Below are positions 25,255-35,393 of a DNA stretch of 64,000 nucleotides, piece after piece (the stretch's first letter is position 1; each line of letters opens with the position of its first letter). Made by a program: the position numbers and the translations under genes. Source of the stretch: Sphingopyxis sp. USTB-05. Its GTDB lineage: Bacteria > Pseudomonadota > Alphaproteobacteria > Sphingomonadales > Sphingomonadaceae. The notes beneath the pieces are model-generated. The model did no database searches, was not told where the DNA came from, and saw only the letters and a list, made by a program, of their open reading frames with translations. The DNA lies in the NCBI RefSeq assembly GCF_023822045.1, contig NZ_CP084712.1:682001-746000 (forward strand), read 5' to 3'.

Positions 25255-26069
25255 TGAGTGACCGTATTGCCGAAGCCGCCAAGCTGGCCCCCTCCGCCTC
25301 GTTGACCGTCGAGGAAGTAAGGTCGGTGCGCCATTGGAACGAGCATCTGTTCAGCTTCACGATCACGCGTCCGCCGAGCTTCCGCTTCCGCTCGGGCGAG
25401 TTCGTGATGATCGGCCTGCCGGGCGAGGGCCGCCCGCTGCTGCGCGCTTATTCGATCGCCAGCCCCGCCTATGCCGACGAGCTCGAATTCCTGTCGATCA
25501 AGGTGCCCGACGGCCCGCTTACCTCGCGGCTCCAACTGATTCAGCCCGGCGATCCGGTCTATCTCGGCCGCAAGCCGACGGGGACGCTCGTCGCCGATGC
25601 GCTGACCCCCGGCCGGCGTTTGTTCATGCTCTCGACCGGGACGGGGCTCGCACCCTTCCTAAGCCTTGCGCGCGATCCCGACATTTATGAGCGCTTCAAC
25701 CAGATCGTGATCGTCCATTGCGTGCGGCAGGTCAGCGACCTCGCCTTCCGCGACGAACTCGAAAGTCAGCTTGCGGGCGATCCGCTGGTGCAGGACCAGG
25801 CGCTGCTCCAGTTCCACTATCTGCCCACGGTGACCCGCCAGCCGTTCCGCACGACGGGCCGCATCGATGCGCTGATCGACGATGGTTCGCTCTTCGGTCA
25901 TCCGTTGACCGGCCCGACCGAATTCGATCCGGCGACCGACCGCATCATGATGTGCGGCAGCATGGCGATGATCCGCGACCTGCAGGCCCGTTTCGAGGGG
26001 CTGGGCTTCAAGGAAGGATCGAACGCCGCGCCCGGCGATTTCGTCATCGAGCGCGCGTTCGTCGGTTAG
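25254..26069 (+). CDS. fpr: Ferredoxin--NADP(+) reductase
   Basis: 271 residues from the ATG at 25254, overlapping the previous stop. FAD-binding motif RAYSIASP (RxYS), nucleotide motif STGTGLAPFLSLARD, and a CGSMAMIRD segment before the C-terminus are typical of the bacterial subclass of FNRs. It moves electrons between NADPH and ferredoxin or flavodoxin in the cytosol, supporting iron-sulfur enzymes and oxidative-stress defence. Length fits the family. The coupled upstream gene and the Fur-like site hint at iron control. Confidence 0.92.
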   Translation: MSDRIAEAAKLAPSASLTVEEVRSVRHWNEHLFSFTITRPPSFRFRSGEFVMIGLPGEGRPLLRAYSIASPAYADELEFLSIKVPDGPLTSRLQLIQPGDPVYLGRKPTGTLVADALTPGRRLFMLSTGTGLAPFLSLARDPDIYERFNQIVIVHCVRQVSDLAFRDELESQLAGDPLVQDQALLQFHYLPTVTRQPFRTTGRIDALIDDGSLFGHPLTGPTEFDPATDRIMMCGSMAMIRDLQARFEGLGFKEGSNAAPGDFVIERAFVG

Positions 26070-26081
26070 GGCCAAATCCCG

Positions 26082-27497
26082 TCAGGGCTTGTCGGCGTAG
26101 GCCTTTACCAGATCGAACATATAGTCGCGTCCGACATAGACCGATTTGACTTCCATTCGTTCGTTGAGGCCGTGGGCGCCGTTGCCGTCGGGATCGCCCC
26201 ACATGCCGGGTATCCCATAGGTGGGGATGCCGGCGGCGCCGAGGAAGGTCGCATCGGTATAGCCGTTCGCCATCGACGGGATGACCTTCAGTCCCGGCCA
26301 ATATTTGTCGACAAGCTTCTGCATCGGTCCGATGATCTTGGGGTCGAGCGGCGGCGCGGGCGGGGCGGGGCGTTTCGGGGCTAGCTGGGTGATCGCGACA
26401 CCCGGGTCGCCGATGACCTTTGCGAGCTCGTCCTTGATCGATTCGATGCTGTGGCCCGGAAAGATGCGGCAATTGATGTTCGCGCCCGCGCGCTGCGGCA
26501 GCGCGTTCGGCGCATGGCCGCCGTCGAGCAGCGTCGCGACGCAGGTCGTGCGCAGATTGCTATGCAGGAATGGGTCCTTGTTCACGATCGCCTCGGCCGC
26601 CTTGTCGGCGGGGTTCTTCGCGAGCGCGACCATCGCCCCGCCCGTCTCGTCGCCGCGTGCCGCGCCCGCCTCGGCAAAGAAGCGCCGGGTCGTGTCGGTC
26701 ATTTCGACCGGGAAGTCATAATCGCCGATCTTCGTCAGCGCGCGCGCAAGTTCATAGATCGCATTGTCGGGCACGGGCGCCGAACTATGGCCGCCGGGGT
26801 TGCGCGTTTCGAGGCGGAAATTGGCGAAGGTCTTTTCGCCGACCTGCACCGACTGGCCGAGGACCTTGCCCTTGCCGTCGCTGTCGCCGCCGCCGCCTTC
26901 GTTGAGCGCAAATTCGGCGTCGATCAGGTCGCGCTTGTTCGCGGCGAGCCATTCGACCCCGTTGAACGCGCCATTGGTTTCCTCGCCGCAGGTCAGCGCG
27001 ACCTTGACCGCGCGCTTCGGCTTGTATCCGGCCTGCTGGAAACGGATCAGCGTGTCGACCCACACCGCGGCCTGCGCCTTGTCGTCGGCGGTGCCGCGGC
27101 CATAGAAATAGCCATTTTCCTCGACCATGACGAAGGGGTCGCGTTCCCAGTCGGCGCGTTTCGCCTCGACCACGTCGATATGCGCGACGAGCAGGATCGG
27201 CTTCGCGGTTTTCGAGGTCCCCGGATAGACGGCGACGAGGCCGCCTTCCTTGGGATTTTCGGGTGTCGCAAAAAGGGTGAGTTGGCTGTCGGGGATGCCC
27301 GCCGCCTTGAGCCGCGCCGCCATGCGTTCGGCGGCGAGCGTGCAACTGCCCGATGACAGCGTCGTGTTCGTCTCCACAAGCTCCTTATAGAGATCGCGGA
27401 AGGCGAGCTGATCAGGCCGCGGCGCCGCATCGGCGGCGATCGCGGGCGCCGCGACGAACAAGGTGGACGCCAGCAGCGCGGACAGTCTTTTCATCAT
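26082..27497 (-). CDS. Exported M20-family metallopeptidase
   Basis: About 471 residues from ATGATG at 27497, preceded by GGGGGA. A signal peptide (MMKRLSALLASTLFVAAPA) sends it to the periplasm. Di-zinc motifs are seen: LLVAHIDVVEAK, GRGTADDKAQ, TCGEETNG with the catalytic Glu, and NPGGHSSAPV in the dimerisation domain. M20 enzymes of this type cleave dipeptides or N-acyl amino acids. It is convergent with fpr (12 bp apart) and divergent from the acyltransferase. Confidence 0.9.
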   Translation of the reverse strand: MMKRLSALLASTLFVAAPAIAADAAPRPDQLAFRDLYKELVETNTTLSSGSCTLAAERMAARLKAAGIPDSQLTLFATPENPKEGGLVAVYPGTSKTAKPILLVAHIDVVEAKRADWERDPFVMVEENGYFYGRGTADDKAQAAVWVDTLIRFQQAGYKPKRAVKVALTCGEETNGAFNGVEWLAANKRDLIDAEFALNEGGGGDSDGKGKVLGQSVQVGEKTFANFRLETRNPGGHSSAPVPDNAIYELARALTKIGDYDFPVEMTDTTRRFFAEAGAARGDETGGAMVALAKNPADKAAEAIVNKDPFLHSNLRTTCVATLLDGGHAPNALPQRAGANINCRIFPGHSIESIKDELAKVIGDPGVAITQLAPKRPAPPAPPLDPKIIGPMQKLVDKYWPGLKVIPSMANGYTDATFLGAAGIPTYGIPGMWGDPDGNGAHGLNERMEVKSVYVGRDYMFDLVKAYADKP

Positions 27498-27623
27498 TAT
27501 TTCCCCCATTTGATTGCGCCGAAGGGAGCAGAAAGGCCGCGCGACTGCAAGCCGCGATGCGCAGCCTCTTGCGCCGCGAAGGGCTTTCGCGCAATCGGGT
27601 GTCCGTGGGGGACAGGAGCCAGC

Positions 27624-28256
27624 GTGACGAGACTAGATGACCACCCGCCGGGGTTGGTGGCGCGCGGCGTGCGCCGATTATTGCTTTTGCTGTACCGGAT
27701 GCGCGGTTGGACAGCGGTCGGGAGCGTGCCCGAACCGCGCCGCTTCGTGCTGATCGCCGCGCCGCATACGAGCAATTGGGACTTCGTCAATTTCCTCGGC
27801 GTTGCCGGCGACTTGGGTATCAAGCCGCATTTCATGGGCAAATTGTCGCTGTTCCGCTGGCCGCTCGCCGGCTTCATGAAACAGATGGGCGGCATTGCGG
27901 TCGACCGTCGCGGCGGCACCAACGTCGTGCAGCAGATGGTAGGCGAGTTCGCGCGCCGCACCGAATTCATCCTGACCGTCGCGCCCGAAGGGACGCGCGG
28001 CAAGACGAAGAAATGGCGCACCGGATTCTATCAGATTGCACTTGCGGCGAAGGTACCGCTGGTCGTCGGCTTCATGGATTACAGCAAGAAGACGGGTGGG
28101 CTCGGCCCGCTGATCTGGCCCACCGGCGATTTTCGCGCCGACATGCTGAAGGTGTTGGAAACCTATAAAAATTGCATTCCCAAATTTCCCGAGCGCGCGG
28201 TCCAGTCGATCGATGATATAGTCGGTGTCGACGAGGAACCGGATATGCGCGCATGA
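27624..28256 (+). CDS. PlsC-like lysophospholipid acyltransferase
   Basis: 210 residues from a GTG at 27624 with AGGAG upstream. The acyltransferase motifs are HTSNWD (HX4D, catalytic) and [16 protein letters not shown] (EGTR, phosphate binding), with [10 protein letters not shown] in between. This group is smaller than PlsC and its acceptor lipid is not known; ornithine lipids or lysophosphatidic acid are possibilities. The stop overlaps the start of the DUF1295 gene (ATGA), suggesting a joint lipid-related role. Confidence 0.87.
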   Translation: MTRLDDHPPGLVARGVRRLLLLLYRMRGWTAVGSVPEPRRFVLIAAPHTSNWDFVNFLGVAGDLGIKPHFMGKLSLFRWPLAGFMKQMGGIAVDRRGGTNVVQQMVGEFARRTEFILTVAPEGTRGKTKKWRTGFYQIALAAKVPLVVGFMDYSKKTGGLGPLIWPTGDFRADMLKVLETYKNCIPKFPERAVQSIDDIVGVDEEPDMRA

Positions 28257-29068
28257 TCGATGCCCTTTTGCTGTTGGCGACCAATTTCGCGGGGTTGCTC
28301 GGCGTAATTCTGGTCCTGTGGGGCATTTCGGTCGTGATCCGCGATGTGTCGTTCATCGACGCCTTCTGGGCGTTCGGCATGGTGCTGCTCGCATGGGGCA
28401 CCGCCTGGCAGGTCGGTGTCGAGGCACCGCATGCGAAGCTGCTGCTGGGTCTGACCACGCTCTGGGGTCTGCGGCTTGCGATCCATCTGACGATCCGCTG
28501 GGCGGGCCATGGCGAAGATCCGCGCTACAAGAAAATCCTCGCTTACACGGGCGAAAAACGAAAATGGAGCTGGGCGAAGACCGCATTGATCATGGTTTTC
28601 CTGACCCAGGCGCCGTTGCTGTTCGTCACCTGCCTGCCTGCACAGCTTGGCATCTGGGCGAGTGCGCTCGGTCCGCAGGACATCGGCATCCTTGGATGGG
28701 CAGGCGCCGCCGCGGCGCTCGCCGGGATCGCATTCGAGAGCATCGGCGATGCGCAGCTCGACGCATTTCGCAAGAATCCGGCGAACAAGGGCAAGGTGCT
28801 CGACACCGGTCTGTGGCGTTATACGCGCCACCCCAATTATTTCGGCGACGCGCTGACCTGGTGGGGCATCTGGCTGGTGGTCGCCGACATCGGCTGGGCG
28901 CCCGCGCTCGCGAGCTTGATCGGCCCTGTCTTCCTGACCTTCACCCTCACCAAATGGTCGGGCAAGGCCCTGCTCGAAAAGGGGCTGCACAAGACGCGGC
29001 CCGACTATGCCGCTTATGTCGCGCGCACTTCCGGATTCATTCCGTGGCCGCCAAAGACCGGGGCTTAG
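28253..29068 (+). CDS. DUF1295 membrane protein (steroid 5-alpha-reductase-like)
   Basis: 271 residues, six or so membrane helices. The family signature FIDAFWAFG near the start and the C-terminal [20 protein letters not shown] segment are typical of DUF1295 proteins, which belong to the steroid reductase/isoprenylcysteine methyltransferase superfamily and probably bind NAD(P)H or SAM. The substrate is unknown; a membrane lipid is likely given the coupled acyltransferase. It starts within the acyltransferase stop and ends 24 bp before the next gene. Confidence 0.9.
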   Translation: MIDALLLLATNFAGLLGVILVLWGISVVIRDVSFIDAFWAFGMVLLAWGTAWQVGVEAPHAKLLLGLTTLWGLRLAIHLTIRWAGHGEDPRYKKILAYTGEKRKWSWAKTALIMVFLTQAPLLFVTCLPAQLGIWASALGPQDIGILGWAGAAAALAGIAFESIGDAQLDAFRKNPANKGKVLDTGLWRYTRHPNYFGDALTWWGIWLVVADIGWAPALASLIGPVFLTFTLTKWSGKALLEKGLHKTRPDYAAYVARTSGFIPWPPKTGA

Positions 29069-29091
29069 GCGGCGAGGAAAGCCCGGCCGAT

Positions 29092-29448
29092 GTGTCGGCG
29101 CTGGGCGACGCGCCGCGCATTCGCGCGATCCTGATTGCCGCTGCGCGCGCAGGGCGAAGCGTCAGCTATTCCGAATTGCTGGGCGACCTCGGCTTCCGTT
29201 TCACGCGGCCCAAGATGCGCGCGGTGTGCCGGACGCTGGAGGAAGTCGACCGCCTCAGCGCGCTGGACGGCGAACCCGATCTGGCGGTGCTGGTGGTGCG
29301 CGAGAGCGACCGTCTGCCCGGCCAAGGCTGGTGGGTCGGCGGGACCGCGCTGTTGCTCGGCTATGATGGACCGTGGGAGGGGGCCGCGGCGGCGCGCTTC
29401 ATTCGCGAGCAGCAGCAGGCGGTGTTCGATTTTTGGGAGGAGCGATAG
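29092..29448 (+). CDS. Small protein of unknown function, possible winged helix
   Basis: 118 residues from a GTG at 29092, with GAGGAAAG upstream; the frame is open further back inside the DUF1295 gene, so a start at 29044 is possible. The N-terminal half (PRIRAILIAAARAGRSVSYS, then GFRFTRPKMRAVCRTLEEVD) reads like a helix-turn-helix or winged-helix fold. The C-terminal half has two aromatic-rich segments (GQGWWVGG and FIREQQQAVFDFW). I do not recognise the family. It follows DUF1295 at 23 bp in the same direction and is probably in its operon. Confidence 0.6.
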   Translation: MSALGDAPRIRAILIAAARAGRSVSYSELLGDLGFRFTRPKMRAVCRTLEEVDRLSALDGEPDLAVLVVRESDRLPGQGWWVGGTALLLGYDGPWEGAAAARFIREQQQAVFDFWEER

Positions 29449-29505
29449 GCTGGTTTCGCGTGGGAGCGACTCCCTCCATCCTCGTCTCGTCGACGTGGAA
29501 TTCGA

Positions 29506-29943
29506 TCAGCCCGGATAACGTTCGTTCATGACGTCCCAGCTCAGCACGACCAGCTTTTCGAGCACGTCCAGATCGACGTCGGCAAGCTTGTTGATGTAGA
29601 GGCAGGACTTGCCATTCTTATATTTGCCAAGCTTGGCGAGCAGGGCATCGGCCTCGGGCTGGCGCTTCTCGTAATGGCCCATCAGATAAAGCGTCATCGC
29701 AGCCTTGCGCGGCGAAAAGCCCGCGCGGCACATCGTCCCCGACCGGCCGCTGTCATAGAGATAGTCGTAACTGCCATAACCGATGATCGACGGCCCCCAC
29801 ATCCTGGGCTCGAGGCCGGTGACGCGGCGGTGCATCGCGTCGATCACGGCTGCCTCGTCGCGCCGCCGGCTGTCGGGGACGGCGGCAATGAAGTCGGCGA
29901 CGCTCACTTCGGTCGCCTTGGTCTTGATCTCATCCTTGCCCAT
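29506..29943 (-). CDS. DUF1801 protein
   Basis: 145 residues from the ATG at 29943, preceded by GGGAGAGG; an upstream ATG in the frame is less likely. The DUF1801 fold is seen in AVIDAMHRRVTG, WGPSIIGYGSY, the SPRKAAMTLYLMG segment and KSCLYINKLADVDLDVL near the end. Family members (YdhG/YjhX-like) are small soluble proteins without a settled role; some fuse to DNA-repair or regulator domains. It follows the WYL regulator at 51 bp on the same strand and so is likely in one operon with it. Confidence 0.85.
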   Translation of the reverse strand: MGKDEIKTKATEVSVADFIAAVPDSRRRDEAAVIDAMHRRVTGLEPRMWGPSIIGYGSYDYLYDSGRSGTMCRAGFSPRKAAMTLYLMGHYEKRQPEADALLAKLGKYKNGKSCLYINKLADVDLDVLEKLVVLSWDVMNERYPG

Positions 29944-29994
29944 CGCCTCTCTCCCGCCGTGAGATGAGAATAGCGCGCCCACGGCGCGAAGCAA

Positions 29995-30954
29995 TCAGCC
30001 GTGCATGACCGCAATCGCCTGCGCCAGCGTGCCGATGCGCGCACGAAAGCTGTCGGGTACCACCACTTCGACCTCGGCGCCCAGCGCAATCATCTCGCGC
30101 GCGCCATGGTCGCTATCCTCGACCATCAACGTCATTTCGCGCCAGCCGCGTTCATCGGGTGCGCCTGCCGTCGCCACTGCATCCGCGCCGCGCGGCGATT
30201 GCTGAGCCAGCCGCTTGCAACCTTCGGGCGATGCGCGAACGGTCGCGGCGGTGGCAAAAAGTTCGGCCTCGAAACGCGCCTGTTCGCCTTGCCACCATGC
30301 CGGCAGCCGGAAATCCTTCGGCCATTCGAACGTCGCCTCGTCCGCTTTGGGATCGAAAATGTTCGAGACGCGAAAGACGCGGATCTTTCCCGCGCCGCGC
30401 GCCGCGAGATACCAAACGCCGGCCTTTAGCACGAGGCCGAGCGGTTCGACCGTCCAGTCACGCAGCCCCTGCCAGCTGTCATATCGCATCGCGAGCAGGC
30501 GCTGGTCGAACACGGCGCGCGCGATCGTCGGCAGCGACGGCAGGCTTTCGCGGCTTCGGTACCAGCCCGCCGGATCGAGGTGAAACCGCGCCGCCATCCG
30601 GTCGGCGACCGCCCCGCCGCCACCCGGAATCGCAGCAAGCAACTTGCCGCGCGCCGCGCTCGTCGCCGCGCCAAGTCCCAGTTCGGCGGCGGGACCGGGC
30701 AGGCCGATCATCGTCGCCACCTCGGCCTCTTCCGCCGACAGTCCCGTCAGCCGCGTGTGATAGCCGTCGAGCAACTGGAAACCGCCCCCTGGGCCGCGAT
30801 CGCCATATACCGGCACCCCCGCCGCCGACAGGGCATCGATGTCGCGATAGATGGTCCGTTCGGACACCTCGAACTCGGCGGCAAGATCGGCCGCCGTCAG
30901 CCGCTGGCGCAGTTGCAACAGGATCAGGATCGAGAGGAGGCGGCTCGCGCGCAT
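29995..30954 (-). CDS. YafY-type regulator with HTH and WYL domains
   Basis: 319 residues. N-terminal helix-turn-helix (LTAADLAAEFEVSERTIYRD, then a DALSAAGVPVYGDRGPGGGF wing) and a WYL domain at about 140-220 (VEPLGLVLKAGVWYLAARG). WYL regulators sense nucleic acid or small ligands and often control repair or defence. The C-terminal extension WCX is visible (MIALGAEVEVVVP). It is transcribed away from the secreted protein gene at 31038 and leads to DUF1801. Confidence 0.92.
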   Translation of the reverse strand: MRASRLLSILILLQLRQRLTAADLAAEFEVSERTIYRDIDALSAAGVPVYGDRGPGGGFQLLDGYHTRLTGLSAEEAEVATMIGLPGPAAELGLGAATSAARGKLLAAIPGGGGAVADRMAARFHLDPAGWYRSRESLPSLPTIARAVFDQRLLAMRYDSWQGLRDWTVEPLGLVLKAGVWYLAARGAGKIRVFRVSNIFDPKADEATFEWPKDFRLPAWWQGEQARFEAELFATAATVRASPEGCKRLAQQSPRGADAVATAGAPDERGWREMTLMVEDSDHGAREMIALGAEVEVVVPDSFRARIGTLAQAIAVMHG

Positions 30955-31037
30955 TTTTTCGCTGTAGCAGAAAATAACTGACAGAGAATGTCAGGATAGC
31001 GGGCGTAGCAGGGGCTGGTCACCGAGGGAGGGACCCC

Positions 31038-31589
31038 ATGGCCAATATCGACCGCCGCACCGTCATCGCCCTTAGCGCAGGAGCCCTTATGTCCACTGTC
31101 ATTCCCGCCGCGGTATCCGCTGCGATCAATCCAGCCCCCGTCGGCAAGCCCGGCGATTTCGATTTCCTCACCGGCGAATGGCGCATCCATAATAAATTCC
31201 GCGAAGGCGAAAAGTGGATCGAATTCCCCGGCGAAGCGACCGTCGTCGGCATCCTCGGGGGCATCGCCAGCGTCGAGGAACTGCGCATCCCCGCGCGCGG
31301 CTTTTCGGGAATGGGGCTCCGCCTGCTCGATGTCGAAAAGAAGATCTGGTCCGACCATTGGGTCAACGCCAAGTCGGGCGTCGTCGCGGTGCCCGGCCAA
31401 CTCGGCGTATTCGAGGATGGCGCCGGCACCTTTCTGTCCGAAGGCGAGGGTGCGGAGGGGCCCGAACTCTATCGCGGCGTATGGGACCGGATCACCCCGA
31501 AAAGCTGCCGCGGGTTCCAGGGGACTTCGCGCGACGGCGGCAAGACGTGGGACGATAGCTGGTTCATGGATTGGACGCGCGTTTCATAA
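31038..31589 (+). CDS. Exported protein resembling DUF1579-type proteins
   Basis: 183 residues. The N-terminus (DRRTVIALSAGALMSTVIPA) is a signal peptide with an RR pair that could be a Tat signal, but no other Tat-motif residue is clear. The mature part starts GDFDFLTGEWRIHNKF, a beta-barrel-type opening found in DUF1579 and related lipocalin-like proteins, with many Trp and Gly turns. The function is unknown. It is divergent from the WYL regulator across 83 bp, so that regulator may control it. GAGGGAGG lies before the start. Confidence 0.7.
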   Translation: MANIDRRTVIALSAGALMSTVIPAAVSAAINPAPVGKPGDFDFLTGEWRIHNKFREGEKWIEFPGEATVVGILGGIASVEELRIPARGFSGMGLRLLDVEKKIWSDHWVNAKSGVVAVPGQLGVFEDGAGTFLSEGEGAEGPELYRGVWDRITPKSCRGFQGTSRDGGKTWDDSWFMDWTRVS

Positions 31590-31591
31590 GA

Positions 31592-31704
31592 TGCCGCGCC
31601 CCTGCGAAGGCAGGTGGCCTGCACCGACACTAAGGACTGAACGCGGTCGTTGATTTGCTTCGCGGCGATGGGAGATGGGCCCCTGCTTTCGCGGGGGCGC
31701 GGTG
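31592..31704. repeat. Inverted pair of degenerate palindromic repeats
   Basis: About 25 bp at 31592-31616 and its inverted, imperfect copy at about 31674-31704 (core CCTGCGAAGGCAGG facing CCCTGCTTTCGCGGG). They fill the gap before argG. The type resembles the SSPRKRGP/WVPAFAGMT-coding REP family also seen at 58551-58630. Confidence 0.65.
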
Positions 31705-31788
31705 CATGTATGCCAATACACATGCATTGCGCGATCAAGGCTGGCCTGCTAGCCGCGCCCGCGTCCTTCCCTCGCCAAAGGTGTCAAA

Positions 31789-33006
<1,218 letters not shown>

Positions 33007-33048
33007 AGCGGCCGGGCACGGGCCCGACTTCGACAGGAGCCTTGGTCC

Positions 33049-33519
33049 ATGTTCTCGCTTTTGCTGGCGGCCGCCAGCCTGACGCCCGCGTTCAACGACG
33101 CCTCCTATGCCGACCTCGGCTATGTGAACCGCACCGCGGGCGAATGTGTCGCACGCTTCGGCACTGGCTCGATCGAGATTCGTCAGGCGTTCAACGACGC
33201 CGACCGCACGATGATCAATGTGGCGGTCGTGACGGGCAAGCCGACGCGTGCGCTGCCCGTGGGCGCGAAACTGTGGGCTAAGTCGAGCTATGGCCCCGCA
33301 TGGCGCGCGGTGGTGATCGAATCCTCGCCGCAGCGTCTTCGCTTCGTGGCGCACAACCGCTTCGTCGGCGATCTGTTCAGCGAGGATTCGCTGACGATCG
33401 CGCTTCATGAGCGGCTCGATGCGGGCGACGCGGTGCTCGTCGATACGGGATCGGACACCTCCGGTTTTCGCGGCAAGCTCGCTTCGGCGCTCGATTGTTC
33501 GGATGGTCTTGGCATCTGA
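33049..33519 (+). CDS. Small exported protein of unknown function
   Basis: 156 residues. AGGAG lies 13 bp before the ATG. The N-terminus (MFSLLLAAASLTPAFN) is a short signal-peptide-like segment. The rest is beta-rich (RTMINVAVVTGKPTRALPVG, then WRAVVIESSPQRLRFVAHN) with three Cys overall. I do not recognise the family. It is 42 bp after argG and may be read from the same transcript. Confidence 0.6.
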   Translation: MFSLLLAAASLTPAFNDASYADLGYVNRTAGECVARFGTGSIEIRQAFNDADRTMINVAVVTGKPTRALPVGAKLWAKSSYGPAWRAVVIESSPQRLRFVAHNRFVGDLFSEDSLTIALHERLDAGDAVLVDTGSDTSGFRGKLASALDCSDGLGI

Positions 33520-33588
33520 TTTTGGACGCCGCCGCGCCGTACGGAAAATCGGTGGCGCGAACGGGTGATCGTCGGCACAATCGCCGAC

Positions 33589-34341
33589 ATGCGCTTCTTC
33601 GATTTTTCATCATGGCAAAGCGTCGGGACGACGCTGCTGGGCCTCGCGCTGGTGACGCTGATCGGCGTCGGTATCCGGCTGATGGTCATGATGACGATCC
33701 AGCAGCGCCGCGAACGGATGAATCGCCAGATCAACGAGCGACTCCGCACATTGATGGCGGCATACAAGACGCTCGGTGGCTCGTTTACCGGCGATCTGAT
33801 GGTCGACCCGCGCCATCTGCGCGACATCAAGCGTCAGGCGAGCGGCGCCGAACTGGCCGTCGACCTGTCGGACGAGGCCGCGCCGGATGACGATGCGCCC
33901 GGCGAATCGGACCGGCCGCGCCGCATTCGCGACGCTGTCGAGGCCGCGCTCTCCGACATCATCCTGCTCGGCACCGAGGCGCAGGTACGGCTTGCCAGCC
34001 GCGCGGCGCAGGAACTTGCCGAGGGGCGACCGGTGCATGTCCACGACCTTGTGGTCGAACTGCGCGACTTCATCCGCAAAGCGCTCGATCTGGATCCGGT
34101 TCCGGCCGACGTCGTCATCCCCGCCCAAGGCCCGACACGCCCGTCGAGCGGCGGCGGCAAGGCCGGCGGCCGCAGCAACGAGGCGCGCGGCGGGGCCGGC
34201 GGGGGCGGTGGACGCGGTGGCGGGGGTGGCGGCGGAATGGGTATGGCGGGCGGCCTTGGCGTTGCTGGCGGCGCTAGTCTCGCCCGCGGATCGACGCCCG
34301 ACGAAGCCGCAGACGTATCCGGCGAAGCGCAACAGAAATGA
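33589..34341 (+). CDS. Membrane-anchored protein with glycine-rich tail, unknown function
   Basis: 250 residues from the ATG at 33589; a GTG at 33565 is also in frame and no clear ribosome binding site decides. One membrane helix (about 12-34) is followed by a charged helical region (IQQRRERMNRQINERLRTLM) that likely faces the cytosol, an acidic stretch (about 85-103) and a helical part with RDAVEAALSDIILLGTEAQV. The last 70 residues are Gly-rich with GGGGGRGGGG-type repeats. No family is recognised. It precedes threonine aldolase by 41 bp. Confidence 0.62.
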   Translation: MRFFDFSSWQSVGTTLLGLALVTLIGVGIRLMVMMTIQQRRERMNRQINERLRTLMAAYKTLGGSFTGDLMVDPRHLRDIKRQASGAELAVDLSDEAAPDDDAPGESDRPRRIRDAVEAALSDIILLGTEAQVRLASRAAQELAEGRPVHVHDLVVELRDFIRKALDLDPVPADVVIPAQGPTRPSSGGGKAGGRSNEARGGAGGGGGRGGGGGGGMGMAGGLGVAGGASLARGSTPDEAADVSGEAQQK

Positions 34342-34382
34342 GGGGTTAGCAAGCGGCCCGCACCTGCGCTAAGGCGCGGTGC

Positions 34383-35393
34383 ATGACTGCGACCCGTTTC
34401 TTCTCCGATAATGCCGCAACCGTTCATCCCGTGGTGATGGAGGCGCTGGCGGCTGCCAATCATGTCGACACAGCCTATGACGGCGACGCGCTCAGCCAGT
34501 CGCTCGATGCCGCATTCTCCGACCTGTTCGAAACCGACTGCGAAGTCGTGTGGATCCCCACCGGAACCGCGGCGAACAGCATCATCCTCGCCCATTTCGT
34601 GCGCCCGTGGCAGGGTATCCTCTGTTACCAGGAAGCGCATATCGAGGTCGACGAATGCGGCGCGCCGACCTTCTATTCGGGCGGCGCCAAGCTGATGACC
34701 TTGCCCGGCCGCGGGGCCAAGATCGATGCCCAGGCGCTGAAGACAAGAATCGCCGGAATCCGGAAGGATGTGCATCAGGTCCAGCCCGCGGCGATCAGCA
34801 TCACCAACGCGACCGAATATGGCCTGTCGTGGCGCGCGGGCGAAGTCGGCGAGATCAGCGAGATCGCCAAGGGCGCGGGCATGAAGCTTCACATGGACGG
34901 CGCGCGCTTTGCCAATGCCGTTGCGTTTCTGGGTTGTTCGCCCGCCGATGTGACCTGGCGCGCGGGGGTCGACGCGTTGTCGTTCGGCTTCACCAAAAAT
35001 GGTGCGATGATGGCCGAAGCGATCGTCTTTTTCGGCGGCAGCGGCGGACCGGGCGTGCGCGAACTCAAGAAACGCGGCGGCCATTTGCTCAGCAAGGGGC
35101 GCTTCGTTGCGGCGCAAATCCGCGCGATGCTGGCGAACGACCTGTGGCTCACCAACGCGCGTGCCGCCAACGCCGGTGCCGCCAAGCTGGCGGCGGCATG
35201 CGGCGGCAGGCTGATGTATCCGGTCGAGGCGAACGAGCTGTTCGTCCGCCTGACGGTCGAGGAAGCCGCGAAACTGCGCGCTGCCGGGTTCGATTTCTAT
35301 GACTGGGGCGAAGGCGCGGCGCGCCTTGTCGTCAGTTGGGATCAGGACGCCGAGGCGGTCGCGCCGCTGGCGGCCGCGATCGGCGCGCTGTGA
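34383..35393 (+). CDS. ltaE: Low-specificity L-threonine aldolase
   Basis: 336 residues. A PLP enzyme of the beta-eliminating lyase group, splitting L-threonine or L-allo-threonine to glycine and acetaldehyde. PLP contacts: the TGTAANS loop, MDGARFANA (Asp172 pairs with the pyridine nitrogen), and the Schiff-base lysine K205 in LSFGFTKNGA. The length is typical. The stop overlaps the GTG start of the EamA transporter (GTGA), so the pair forms an operon; the transporter may export a related amino acid. Confidence 0.92.
   Translation: MTATRFFSDNAATVHPVVMEALAAANHVDTAYDGDALSQSLDAAFSDLFETDCEVVWIPTGTAANSIILAHFVRPWQGILCYQEAHIEVDECGAPTFYSGGAKLMTLPGRGAKIDAQALKTRIAGIRKDVHQVQPAAISITNATEYGLSWRAGEVGEISEIAKGAGMKLHMDGARFANAVAFLGCSPADVTWRAGVDALSFGFTKNGAMMAEAIVFFGGSGGPGVRELKKRGGHLLSKGRFVAAQIRAMLANDLWLTNARAANAGAAKLAAACGGRLMYPVEANELFVRLTVEEAAKLRAAGFDFYDWGEGAARLVVSWDQDAEAVAPLAAAIGAL

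Noticed and set aside
26451..27356. 301-codon plus-strand frame within the M20 peptidase gene
   Set aside because: Antisense shadow of a clear enzyme gene, with no domain or ribosome binding site.
28225..29091. Long plus-strand frame running through the DUF1295 gene into the gene at 29092
   Set aside because: The part over DUF1295 is out of frame with a certain gene and looks non-coding; only the end from about 29092 is kept as a gene.
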